Source: DATBVX01 sp035263105
Lineage (GTDB): Bacteria; Pseudomonadota; Gammaproteobacteria; Steroidobacterales; Steroidobacteraceae
Direction of reading: 5' to 3'
Assembly (NCBI GenBank): GCA_035263105.1
Contig: DATFRO010000064.1
Location: 49,934 to 113,933, forward strand
Length of the DNA stretch: 64,000 nt
The notes under the pieces were generated by a model, which worked only from the letters and a program-made list of their open reading frames with translations, ran no database searches and was not told the origin of the DNA. Shown here in pieces: positions 26,352 to 32,362 of the stretch. A program made the translations under genes and the position numbers. Each line of letters starts with the position of its first letter. The first letter of the stretch is position 1.

Positions 26352-26755
26352 AAACTCTACTCACCGGGCTGCTTCTGACAGCCCTGCTTGCACTGAGCGC
26401 CGCCGCGAACGCATCAATCGGCGGCTTCACGTGGGCCGACGGCACCTACCAGAACCACAATCAGGCGCTGCACGCGAAGATGTACACCACCGATCCCGGT
26501 GACTACCTCAACGTGGACTATGGATGGACCAACTACCAGGTCGATGAGTTTGGAGAATTCATCTTCCAATCAGGCGACTTCATCTACTACCACAGCGACT
26601 TCATCGGCGTGAAGATCGTGTGGCAACGGAACTGGTCGACCTGCTGCCCCGAGGGGTTCGTTCACATCCATGCCACGTTCAACATCCAGTACCTGACCGG
26701 CGGTCTATCTCAGTGGACCTCGGATTCGACCAAGTACATGTTCTGCGGTGCATAG
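26348..26755 (+). CDS. Secreted Tyr/Trp-rich protein of unknown function, element cargo
   Basis: 135 aa. Signal peptide (MKTLLTGLLLTALLALSAAANA) and a beta-type mature part rich in Tyr, Trp, Asp and His (YLNVDYGWTNYQVDEFGEF, DFIYYHSDFIGVKIVWQRNW). Cys occur as a CC pair in STCCPEGF plus one near the C-terminus, so a disulfide is possible. No family recognised. It is coupled to the preceding secreted-protein gene and followed 8 bp later by a strong terminator, so these two genes form the element's cargo operon. Confidence 0.75.
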   Translation: MKTLLTGLLLTALLALSAAANASIGGFTWADGTYQNHNQALHAKMYTTDPGDYLNVDYGWTNYQVDEFGEFIFQSGDFIYYHSDFIGVKIVWQRNWSTCCPEGFVHIHATFNIQYLTGGLSQWTSDSTKYMFCGA

Positions 26756-26763
26756 CCGAACCT

Positions 26764-26792
26764 CGCGCGGGCGGCATGGCCCGCGCGTTTTT
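26764..26792 (+). terminator. Rho-independent terminator of the cargo operon
   Basis: A perfect 9-bp stem, CGCGCGGGC (26764-26772) with GCCCGCGCG (26779-26787), a 6-nt loop, then TTTTT (26788-26792). It begins 8 bp after the cargo stop codon. Confidence 0.92.
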
Positions 26793-26798
26793 CCACTC

Positions 26799-26924
26799 GT
26801 GGACCGAGACGAACTCCTCGCCTTCATCGCCGCACTAGCGGTCTTCGCGACGCTCGTGTTCACCGGTTTCGGCTTTGGGGTTTTCGATCCCGACCAACTG
26901 CGCGCGTACGTGAGGGGTGAATAG
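26799..26924 (+). CDS. Possible 41-aa single-TM protein
   Basis: GTG-started frame, VDRDELLAFIAALAVFATLV then FTGFGFGVFDPDQLRAYVRGE, with one hydrophobic helix (residues about 6-26). It overlaps the 5' end of the recombinase frame and starts right after the terminator. No clear Shine-Dalgarno is seen, and the frame may be chance in GC-rich DNA. Confidence 0.3.
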   Translation: MDRDELLAFIAALAVFATLVFTGFGFGVFDPDQLRAYVRGE

Positions 26925-28011
26925 CTCTCTACAAAAGAACGCCCGGCGGTCCCTGGTGGTGCCGATTCCAGATACGCGGCGCGCCTATTCGACGCTCCTG
27001 CTTCACCGCCGATCGCGACAAGGCCGAAGAGTACGAGACGGCCCTTCGCGATCGTATCTGGCGACAAGTCCAGCTAGGCGAGTCGGTCCACACATGGCGC
27101 GAAGCAGTGACCAGGTTGAAGCGCGAGGCGGGATGGCGGCCTTCGACGCGCACGCGCAACTCACGTTCTTCGCGCGCTTGAATCCGATCCCGGTGTCGGC
27201 GGTCAATGCCGACGTGGCGCGAGCGGCGCGTACCTGCGTCGAGCGGACACAAGGGCCGGCGAGCGGGAACCGGATCATGGCGGTCTTCCGCCAAGTGCCG
27301 CGTGCCTGCGTGAAGTGGGAATGGCTGACGCACGCGCCCCTCGTCCCGATGGCGTACATCGAGGAGCACGAAATCGAGCCGGCGACCTGGCTCGACATCG
27401 AGCGGCTGCTGGAGGAAGTCCCGCCGCACACCCGGGCGCCCGCGCTCTTCACGCTCCTGCAGGGTCCGCGCATGGCGAACGTGCGCGACCTGGAGTGGAC
27501 GCGCGTCGACCTCGCGCGCCGGCACGCGTGGATACCGAGCTCGCACTACAAGGGCAAGCGCGCGCACGGCATGGCGCTCGCCGCGCCGATCGTGACGCTC
27601 CTGCAGTCCTTGCCGAGGGAAGGTCGCTATGTGTTCACGTACCGAGGAAAGAAGATCGCCGGCACGTTCAACACGCGCGCCTTCCGCGAAGCGCGCAAGC
27701 GTGCCGGGCTCGCGCACTTCCGCTGGCACGACCTGCGACATGCGGCGGCGTCTTTCCTGGCAACCAAGGGCGCATCCGACCGAGTTCTGCAGGCCGTGAT
27801 GGGATGGGCGGACCCGCGCATGGCGTACCGCTACAGCCACCTGAGGAGCGAAGAGCTACGCCCGTGGGCAGATGCCGTGGGCACATTCGCTGGCACAGCG
27901 CTGGAAATCGCGATGGCGCCGAAGGTAGAAAAGCCCAAGGGAAACATGGTGCCGGGAAGAGGACTCGAACCTCCGACCCGCGCATTACGAATGCGCTGCT
28001 CTACCAACTGA
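26921..28011 (+). pseudogene. int: Tyrosine recombinase (integrase), frameshifted, with ATA in place of the start codon
   Basis: The N-terminal part (IALYKRTPGGPWWCRFQIRG, then DRDKAEEYETALRDRIWRQVQLGE) reads from 26921, where the expected Met codon is ATA. It has GAGGGG just upstream. It runs to about 27140, then hits a stop at 27179. The rest of the protein lies one frame back: core-binding domain DAHAQLTFFARLNPIPVSAV, and the catalytic domain with LLQGPRMANVRDLEW (Arg), SSHYKGKRAHG (Lys), WHDLRHAAASFL (His and Arg), MGWADPRMAYRYSHL (Trp at the usual His position, and the Tyr nucleophile). A single-base loss at 27131-27150 would explain it. The frame ends at 28011, within the tRNA gene read antisense. 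Confidence 0.75.
27946..27991 (-). repeat. att direct repeat, in the intact tRNA-Thr gene (attR side)
   Basis: 46 bp identical to 25357-25402. It forms the 3' half of the intact tRNA, so integration kept the tRNA functional by supplying a replacement 3' half. Confidence 0.9.
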
Positions 28012-28022
28012 GCTATCCCGGC
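27947..28022 (-). tRNA. tRNA-Thr (anticodon CGU)
   Basis: 76 nt including an encoded CCA. Acceptor stem GCCGGGA/TCCCGGC, D-stem GCTC/GAGC, anticodon stem GCGCA/TGCGC around loop TTCGTAA (anticodon CGT, codon ACG), T-arm GGAGG-TTCGAGT-CCTCT with one G-U pair. It reads on the minus strand. Its 3' half is the attachment core of the neighbouring element, and the integrase frame overlaps it antisense. Confidence 0.97.
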
Positions 28023-28052
28023 GTGAGGGCGCGGATTCTAAAGAAACGACCC

Positions 28053-28083
28053 CCGGCGCGGCAACGCGCCGGCCCTGTTTTTT
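28053..28083 (+). terminator. Stem-loop terminator between tRNA-Thr and the Fur-like gene
   Basis: CCGGCGCG (28053-28060), GCAA loop, CGCGCCGG (28065-28072), with TTTTTT at 28078-28083 on the plus side. On plus it would stop read-out from the integrase. On minus the same stem follows the fur-like stop with a weaker U-rich tail, so it may act in both directions. Confidence 0.7.
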
Positions 28084-28511
28084 CAGGCCTTGCGGCGTAC
28101 CCGGATCACGACGTCGACGCCCGCCAGTTCCGTGCCCGCGGGCAACTCCGGCAGGCGCCGGAATTCCACTTCCGGAACGCCTACATCGGTCAGCTCACCG
28201 GTGTCGAGGTTGTGGAAGTGATAGTGCAGGCCCGTGTTGGAATCGAAACAGGCGCGCGTCGAATCGATGTTGATCTGGCGCAGCAGGCCGCGCTCGGCGA
28301 ACAGATTCAGCGTGTTGTAGACCGTGGCCTTGGAAATGCGGGCGCCGGAGCTGCGCAGCCCGTCCAGCACCTGCTCGGCCGAGAGATGCTGTGCGGTCGC
28401 GAACATGAGCTCACCCACCCGCAGACGCTGCTCCGTGGGCGTGACGCCATGTGCTTCCAGGAGCCGGGCGACGCTCTCGCGCGTGGCAGTGGGATGCATG
28501 GGGTTCGACAT
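28083..28511 (-). CDS. Fur-family regulator, Irr-like
   Basis: 142-aa Fur-superfamily protein: winged helix GVTPTEQRLRVGELMF, HLSAEQVLDGL, ARISKATVYNTLNLFAERGLLRQI, then a dimerisation domain with HYHFHNLDTGEL. That His-cluster resembles Irr-type proteins rather than Fur (HHDHxxCxxCG). Neither of the structural-zinc CxxC pairs is present; the only Cys is in TRACFDSNTG. It is therefore not a standard Fur, Zur or PerR; an iron- or haem-responsive Irr-like role is possible. The start ATG at 28511 lies directly after a strong promoter. Confidence 0.85.
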   Translation of the reverse strand: MSNPMHPTATRESVARLLEAHGVTPTEQRLRVGELMFATAQHLSAEQVLDGLRSSGARISKATVYNTLNLFAERGLLRQINIDSTRACFDSNTGLHYHFHNLDTGELTDVGVPEVEFRRLPELPAGTELAGVDVVIRVRRKA

Positions 28512-28519
28512 GGCGCCGC

Positions 28520-28547
28520 ATTATACGGACTTGCGTTCACTTGTGAA
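28520..28547 (-). promoter_or_regulatory. Strong promoter of the Fur-like gene with overlapping palindrome; leaderless
   Basis: On the minus strand: TTCACA (28547-28542), a 16-nt spacer, TATAAT (28525-28520). The -10 ends 9 nt before the ATG at 28511, so the mRNA would begin at or next to the start codon. The -35 overlaps a perfect inverted repeat TTCAC-TT-GTGAA (28536-28547), a likely operator. No Shine-Dalgarno exists between -10 and ATG. Confidence 0.65.
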
Positions 28548-28653
28548 TCAGTGGCTTAACGCGCCCGCCTATCTCGATCAATGCGCTCGTAATACGCCTC
28601 GGAGCGAGCGCACGCTGCGTTCATGATCGCCCCTCTCGCCTCGGGAGCGCGCC

Positions 28654-29223
28654 ATGGACGGCCGGCTTCACCACCCGCGAGCGGGCGCGGCGCATCACTG
28701 CTGCGGCGTCACGCTCATCGAGCTGCTGATCACGCTGTTCCTGATCGCGATCGTTACCTCAGTGACGGTTCCGGACTTTCGCCAGCTCATGCTCGACGCG
28801 CGTCGCACGACGCAGGTCAACAATCTCCTGCACGCGCTGCACGCTGCGCGCAGTGCCGCGATCCTGCGCGGACAACCGACCGTCATCTGCAAGAGCGCCG
28901 ATCAGCGCCAATGCACACCGGGTTCAAGAAGCTGGAGCGACGGCTGGATCGTGTTCGTCAACACCGATCACGACTCGCCACCGATCGTCGACGCCGGCGA
29001 GGAGATCCTGCTCGTGCAACCGCGCATCGAGAACCTTGCGGTCGACAGCTCGCGAAGCGCGGTCACCTATTGGCCAGTGGCGCTCGCAGGCACGACGGCC
29101 ACCTTTAGCTTTTGCGACTCACGCGGGACTCGCGGAGCGCGCGCCATCATCATCAGCAACACGGGGCGCCCGCGCGTTTCCGAGCGCGACTCAGCGAACA
29201 AGCCGCTGAAATGCGGCACCTGA
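28654..29223 (+). CDS. fimT: GspH/FimT-type minor pseudopilin
   Basis: 189 aa. Type IV prepilin with an 18-residue leader cut after Gly in CCG/VTLIELLITLFLIAIVTSVTVPDFRQL, with Glu5 present. The C-terminal GspH-like domain has paired Cys (TVICKSADQRQC, and a third and fourth Cys later). It is the first gene of the minor-pilin cluster. A separate FimU-like gene lies 110 bp downstream, so two GspH-domain pilins are encoded. The leader is longer than usual (6-12). Confidence 0.88.
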   Translation: MDGRLHHPRAGAAHHCCGVTLIELLITLFLIAIVTSVTVPDFRQLMLDARRTTQVNNLLHALHAARSAAILRGQPTVICKSADQRQCTPGSRSWSDGWIVFVNTDHDSPPIVDAGEEILLVQPRIENLAVDSSRSAVTYWPVALAGTTATFSFCDSRGTRGARAIIISNTGRPRVSERDSANKPLKCGT

Positions 29224-29333
29224 GGCCCGAATTAAGTTGAATCGCGCACCGTGGCCGCGCCGTTCGTCTGCCGGATCGATCCGCCGATCGGGACTGCCAC
29301 CCCGTCGGTGGCGGCGCGGCTATATTCCGCGCC

Positions 29334-29933
29334 ATGGGGGGCCGGAGCACATCGGGATTCACGCTGCTCGAGCTCATGCTCACGTTGACCGTGATCGCGG
29401 TCATCGTCGGGCTGGCGGTTCCCAATTTCCGCGAGTTCATCCAGAACAGCCGTCTCACCGGCGCATCGAACGATCTCCTCGCTTCCATCCAGCTCGCGCG
29501 CACCGAAGCCATCAAGCGCCAGCGGACCGTCGCGATGTGCGCCACGCCCGATCCAACGGCCGCGGTGCCGCCGTGCGATGTCACCTTCCGCGGCTGGGTC
29601 GTCTGGGTGGATACCAACAATGACGGCGTCGTCGGCGCGGCCGAGCAGATCGTCGGACGTCACGACGTGCTGCCGGCGGAACTGCGGCTGATCTCGGACG
29701 GCGGCGGATTCATCTCCTACCAGTCGAACGGCTTTGCGCAGACTGACATCGCCGGCACACCCACGACCACGCACGTGCTGATCTGCGACGAGCGCGGCGA
29801 ACTGCCACCCGTAAACACGACGTACCGCAGCAAGCGAGCGGTCGTTCTCAGCGCCTCGGGCCGCGGGTCCGTGCTGCGAGACACCGGTGAATTCGCGTTG
29901 CTCCTACCCGGCGCGGTCGGAACTTGTCCTTAG
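29334..29933 (+). CDS. fimU: GspH/FimU-type minor pilin
   Basis: 199 aa. Prepilin cleavage after Gly8 (SG/FTLLELMLTLTVIAVIVGLAVPNFREF), Glu5 present. GspH domain with Cys pairs in MCATPDPTAAVPPC and at the C-terminus (LICDERGEL, VGTC). It primes type IV pilus assembly with PilV, PilW, PilX and PilE. The preceding gap holds a TATATT 7 nt before the ATG but no convincing -35 or Shine-Dalgarno. The symbol is by position; FimT and FimU cannot be distinguished firmly. Confidence 0.85.
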   Translation: MGGRSTSGFTLLELMLTLTVIAVIVGLAVPNFREFIQNSRLTGASNDLLASIQLARTEAIKRQRTVAMCATPDPTAAVPPCDVTFRGWVVWVDTNNDGVVGAAEQIVGRHDVLPAELRLISDGGGFISYQSNGFAQTDIAGTPTTTHVLICDERGELPPVNTTYRSKRAVVLSASGRGSVLRDTGEFALLLPGAVGTCP

Positions 29934-29944
29934 AGGAGGCGGGC

Positions 29945-30430
29945 GTGAACGTGCATCGACGAGTGCGAATCCGAGGCTTCAGCATCGTCGAGGCGCTGGT
30001 CGCGCTCGTGGTGTTGTCCGTGGGCATGCTCGGCATCGCTGCGCTCTACGTCGAGAGCCTGCGCGCCGGACGCACCGCGGTGTATCGCACGCAGGCGGTG
30101 AATCTCGCCGCCGACATGGCCGACCGGATCCGTGCCAATCGCTCCGCCGGGAATTGGGAGTTGCTCCAGGGCGCCAACCCGACTGCCCATCCGGAGTGCT
30201 CTCCCGGCGGGAACGCGAGCTGCACGCCCGACGTCCTGGCGGAGGGCGATCAGCGCAGCTGGCTCGATTCGATTCGCGATGAGCTGCCCGGCAACGGCGC
30301 AGTGACCGCCACGGGAACGATCGCGGTCGACGCGCTCGCTTCGCCACCGCAGTACCAGATCACGGTCACCTGGTTCGAGCCAGGCGGTGATCCGGCAGGC
30401 TCCACCTACATCCTGACGATGCAAACATGA
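29945..30430 (+). CDS. pilV: Type IV pilus modification protein PilV
   Basis: 161 aa. An 11-residue leader ends in Gly before FSIVEALVALVVLSVGMLGIAALYVESLRAGRTAVYRTQAV, which is the PilV pattern. The GTG start at 29945 is preceded by GAGGAGG; the TTG at 29924 that extends the frame lies before that Shine-Dalgarno and is not used. It overlaps pilW by 4 nt. Confidence 0.9.
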   Translation: MNVHRRVRIRGFSIVEALVALVVLSVGMLGIAALYVESLRAGRTAVYRTQAVNLAADMADRIRANRSAGNWELLQGANPTAHPECSPGGNASCTPDVLAEGDQRSWLDSIRDELPGNGAVTATGTIAVDALASPPQYQITVTWFEPGGDPAGSTYILTMQT

Positions 30431-31482
30431 AGAACAAGAACAACGAGCGCCTCGCCCGCGGCGTCAGCCTCATCGAGTTGATGGTCGCCCTGACCATCGG
30501 ATCATTGCTCATCATCGGTGCGGTCACGGTCTACACGCAGAGCCGCACGACCTACCGGATCAACGAGACCGTCTCGCGGATGCAGGAAAACGCGCGCTAC
30601 GCGTTGAGCATGATGGAGCCGGACATCCGCCTCGCGAATCACTGGGGGTTGATGAGCGATCCATTGCTGATCGCGGGCACGGTGGGCAACACGCCGCTGG
30701 CCGTTCCGGCCGGCGCGCAGAGCTGCGGCGCGAATTTTGCGATCGACCTGCGGCTGCCGGTCGACGGCGAGAACGGTGCGTACGCGCTCGGGTGCCCGGT
30801 CGATGCCACGGGTGTGGCCGCGCAAGCCAACTCCGACACGCTGATCCTGCGGCGCGCCAGCACGGACGCCGTGGCCGCGGATGACACTCGCCTGCAGATC
30901 TACACGACGCGGCAAGGCGGCTCGAGCCGCGTGTTCCAGGGTGCTGCCGCACCCGGACCGATCGTCAACGATCCGCTCTACGGCCCGAGTGCCGAAGTGC
31001 GCAACCTGATCGTCCGCGCGTACTACGTGACGCGGCAGTCGAGCCTCGGCCCGACGGTCCCGGCTCTGCGCCGCAAGACGCTCGAGGGCGGCGCGGCGCT
31101 CGGACCGCACTTCGACGATGAGGAAATCATGCCGGGCATCGAGGACATGCAGGTCGAGTTCGGCCTCGACACCGGCGCCGATCTCAACGGCGACGGCGTG
31201 CCCGACGACAGCGATGGGAACGGTCAGCCGGATTTCTACACGGGCGTGGCGACGCGCTACGTGAGCCCCGGCGACCCGCTGGTCGACGGCAACCCCGCGA
31301 ACGGCGAAGCGGTCGTGTGCACGGTGCGCATCTGGCTGCGCGTGCGCGCCGAGCAACCCGAAGTCGGCTACCAGGACACCCGCACCTACAGCTACGGCAG
31401 CGTCGTGAACTTCACGCCCAACGACAATTTCCGACGCCTGCTGGTCTCACGCACGATCCAGATCCGGAACACGCAGACATGA
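30427..31482 (+). CDS. pilW: Minor pilin PilW
   Basis: 351 aa. Leader MKNKNNERLARG, then VSLIELMVALTIGSLLIIGAVTVYTQSRTTYRINETVSRMQENARYAL, the PilW signature. It has a long C-terminal region with an Asp-rich DLNGDGVPDDSDGNGQPD loop that may bind calcium. ATGA overlaps join it to pilV upstream and pilX downstream. Confidence 0.92.
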   Translation: MKNKNNERLARGVSLIELMVALTIGSLLIIGAVTVYTQSRTTYRINETVSRMQENARYALSMMEPDIRLANHWGLMSDPLLIAGTVGNTPLAVPAGAQSCGANFAIDLRLPVDGENGAYALGCPVDATGVAAQANSDTLILRRASTDAVAADDTRLQIYTTRQGGSSRVFQGAAAPGPIVNDPLYGPSAEVRNLIVRAYYVTRQSSLGPTVPALRRKTLEGGAALGPHFDDEEIMPGIEDMQVEFGLDTGADLNGDGVPDDSDGNGQPDFYTGVATRYVSPGDPLVDGNPANGEAVVCTVRIWLRVRAEQPEVGYQDTRTYSYGSVVNFTPNDNFRRLLVSRTIQIRNTQT

Positions 31483-31973
31483 ACACGCGCAATCGCATCC
31501 ACCGCCTGCAGCAGTCAGCGCGCACCGCGCAGCGCGGCGCCGCGCTGGTGGTCGGCATGATCCTGTTGCTGATCCTCACCCTCCTCGCGATCTCCGGCAT
31601 GAGCACCTCGACCACGGAGCTGGTGATGGCCGGCAACGAACAGTTCCAGGAGAACGCGTTCCAGGCCGCGGAGACCGGCATCGAGCGCACCATCACGACT
31701 GGCAATTTCAATGCCGTGGCTGAAGTTCCCGGCGCACAGATCACGTTGCCGAGCGCGGACCGTGGTTGCCTCGCCGATCCGGCGAATACGCAGCGCTGCC
31801 CGACCTACACGGCCACCGTGCGGCCGCGCGGCTCGAGCCCGCCGCCGCCCGGGTACAGCCTGGATCAGTTCAACGCGGAGAATTTCGAGATCGAGAGCCT
31901 GGGCACGTCGGTGCGTGGCGCGACGGACACGCACGTCCAGGGCCTGTTCCTGATCGTGCCCAAGGCCAACTAG
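31479..31973 (+). CDS. pilX: Minor pilin PilX
   Basis: 164 aa. QRGAALVVGMILLLILTLLAISGMSTSTTELVMAGNEQFQENAFQAAETGIE matches PilX. As is usual for PilX, the Glu at position 5 of the mature pilin is absent. The ATG at 31479 overlaps the pilW stop. Confidence 0.92.
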   Translation: MNTRNRIHRLQQSARTAQRGAALVVGMILLLILTLLAISGMSTSTTELVMAGNEQFQENAFQAAETGIERTITTGNFNAVAEVPGAQITLPSADRGCLADPANTQRCPTYTATVRPRGSSPPPPGYSLDQFNAENFEIESLGTSVRGATDTHVQGLFLIVPKAN

Positions 31974-31987
31974 CCGGAAGGAAGCGT

Positions 31988-32359
31988 ATGCGTACATCCA
32001 TTGCCGCTCTTGCACTCACCGCGCTACTGGCGGCCGGCACCGCAGCCGCGACGCTGCGCGTGGTCGAGCTGGGCATCGAGACCTCGACGCTCAGCGTCAG
32101 CCTCCCGGACGACATCTCGGGCTCCATCGCGGTCACCAGCTGCACCACCTGCAAGCCCATGGTGCTGCGTCTCTCGCCCGCCTCGCGCTACTTCATCGGC
32201 AAGAGCGAGGTGACATACGCGGAGATCAGGTCGCTGTCGCGCGGCGGAGCGTCGCGCCAGCTCAACATCTACTACCAGGTGAAGGGTCGCGAGATCACGC
32301 GGCTCGTCGTCGCGGGACAACGACCGGCACCGGCCGTGCAGCCGCAGCGCAAGGACTGA
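31988..32359 (+). CDS. Periplasmic protein of unknown function in the minor-pilin operon
   Basis: 123 aa. Signal peptide (MRTSIAALALTALLAAGTAAA), then a small beta-type domain with one CxxC (TSCTTCKPMVLRL) and a basic C-terminus. GGAAGGAAG precedes the ATG. It lies 14 bp after pilX and 3 bp before pilY1, so it is part of the operon; its product may assist PilY1 or pilin export. I do not recognise the family. Confidence 0.75.
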   Translation: MRTSIAALALTALLAAGTAAATLRVVELGIETSTLSVSLPDDISGSIAVTSCTTCKPMVLRLSPASRYFIGKSEVTYAEIRSLSRGGASRQLNIYYQVKGREITRLVVAGQRPAPAVQPQRKD

Positions 32360-32362
32360 ACC

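Larger units (their letters stand above)
25357..27991. mobile_element. Mini integrative element in tRNA-Thr(CGU), about 2.6 kb
   Basis: A perfect 46-bp direct repeat (25357-25402 and 27946-27991) corresponds to the anticodon-loop-to-CCA part of tRNA-Thr. The copy on the right belongs to an intact tRNA gene; the left copy is an orphan 3' fragment. Between them lie a phage-like small reading frame with a frameshift, two secreted-protein genes, a strong terminator, a small transmembrane reading frame and a tyrosine recombinase next to the tRNA. This is the classic layout of a tRNA-targeted integrative element with int at the attR side. Its small size, lack of replication or structural genes and broken int suggest a remnant or a satellite that depends on a helper. 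Confidence 0.88.
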
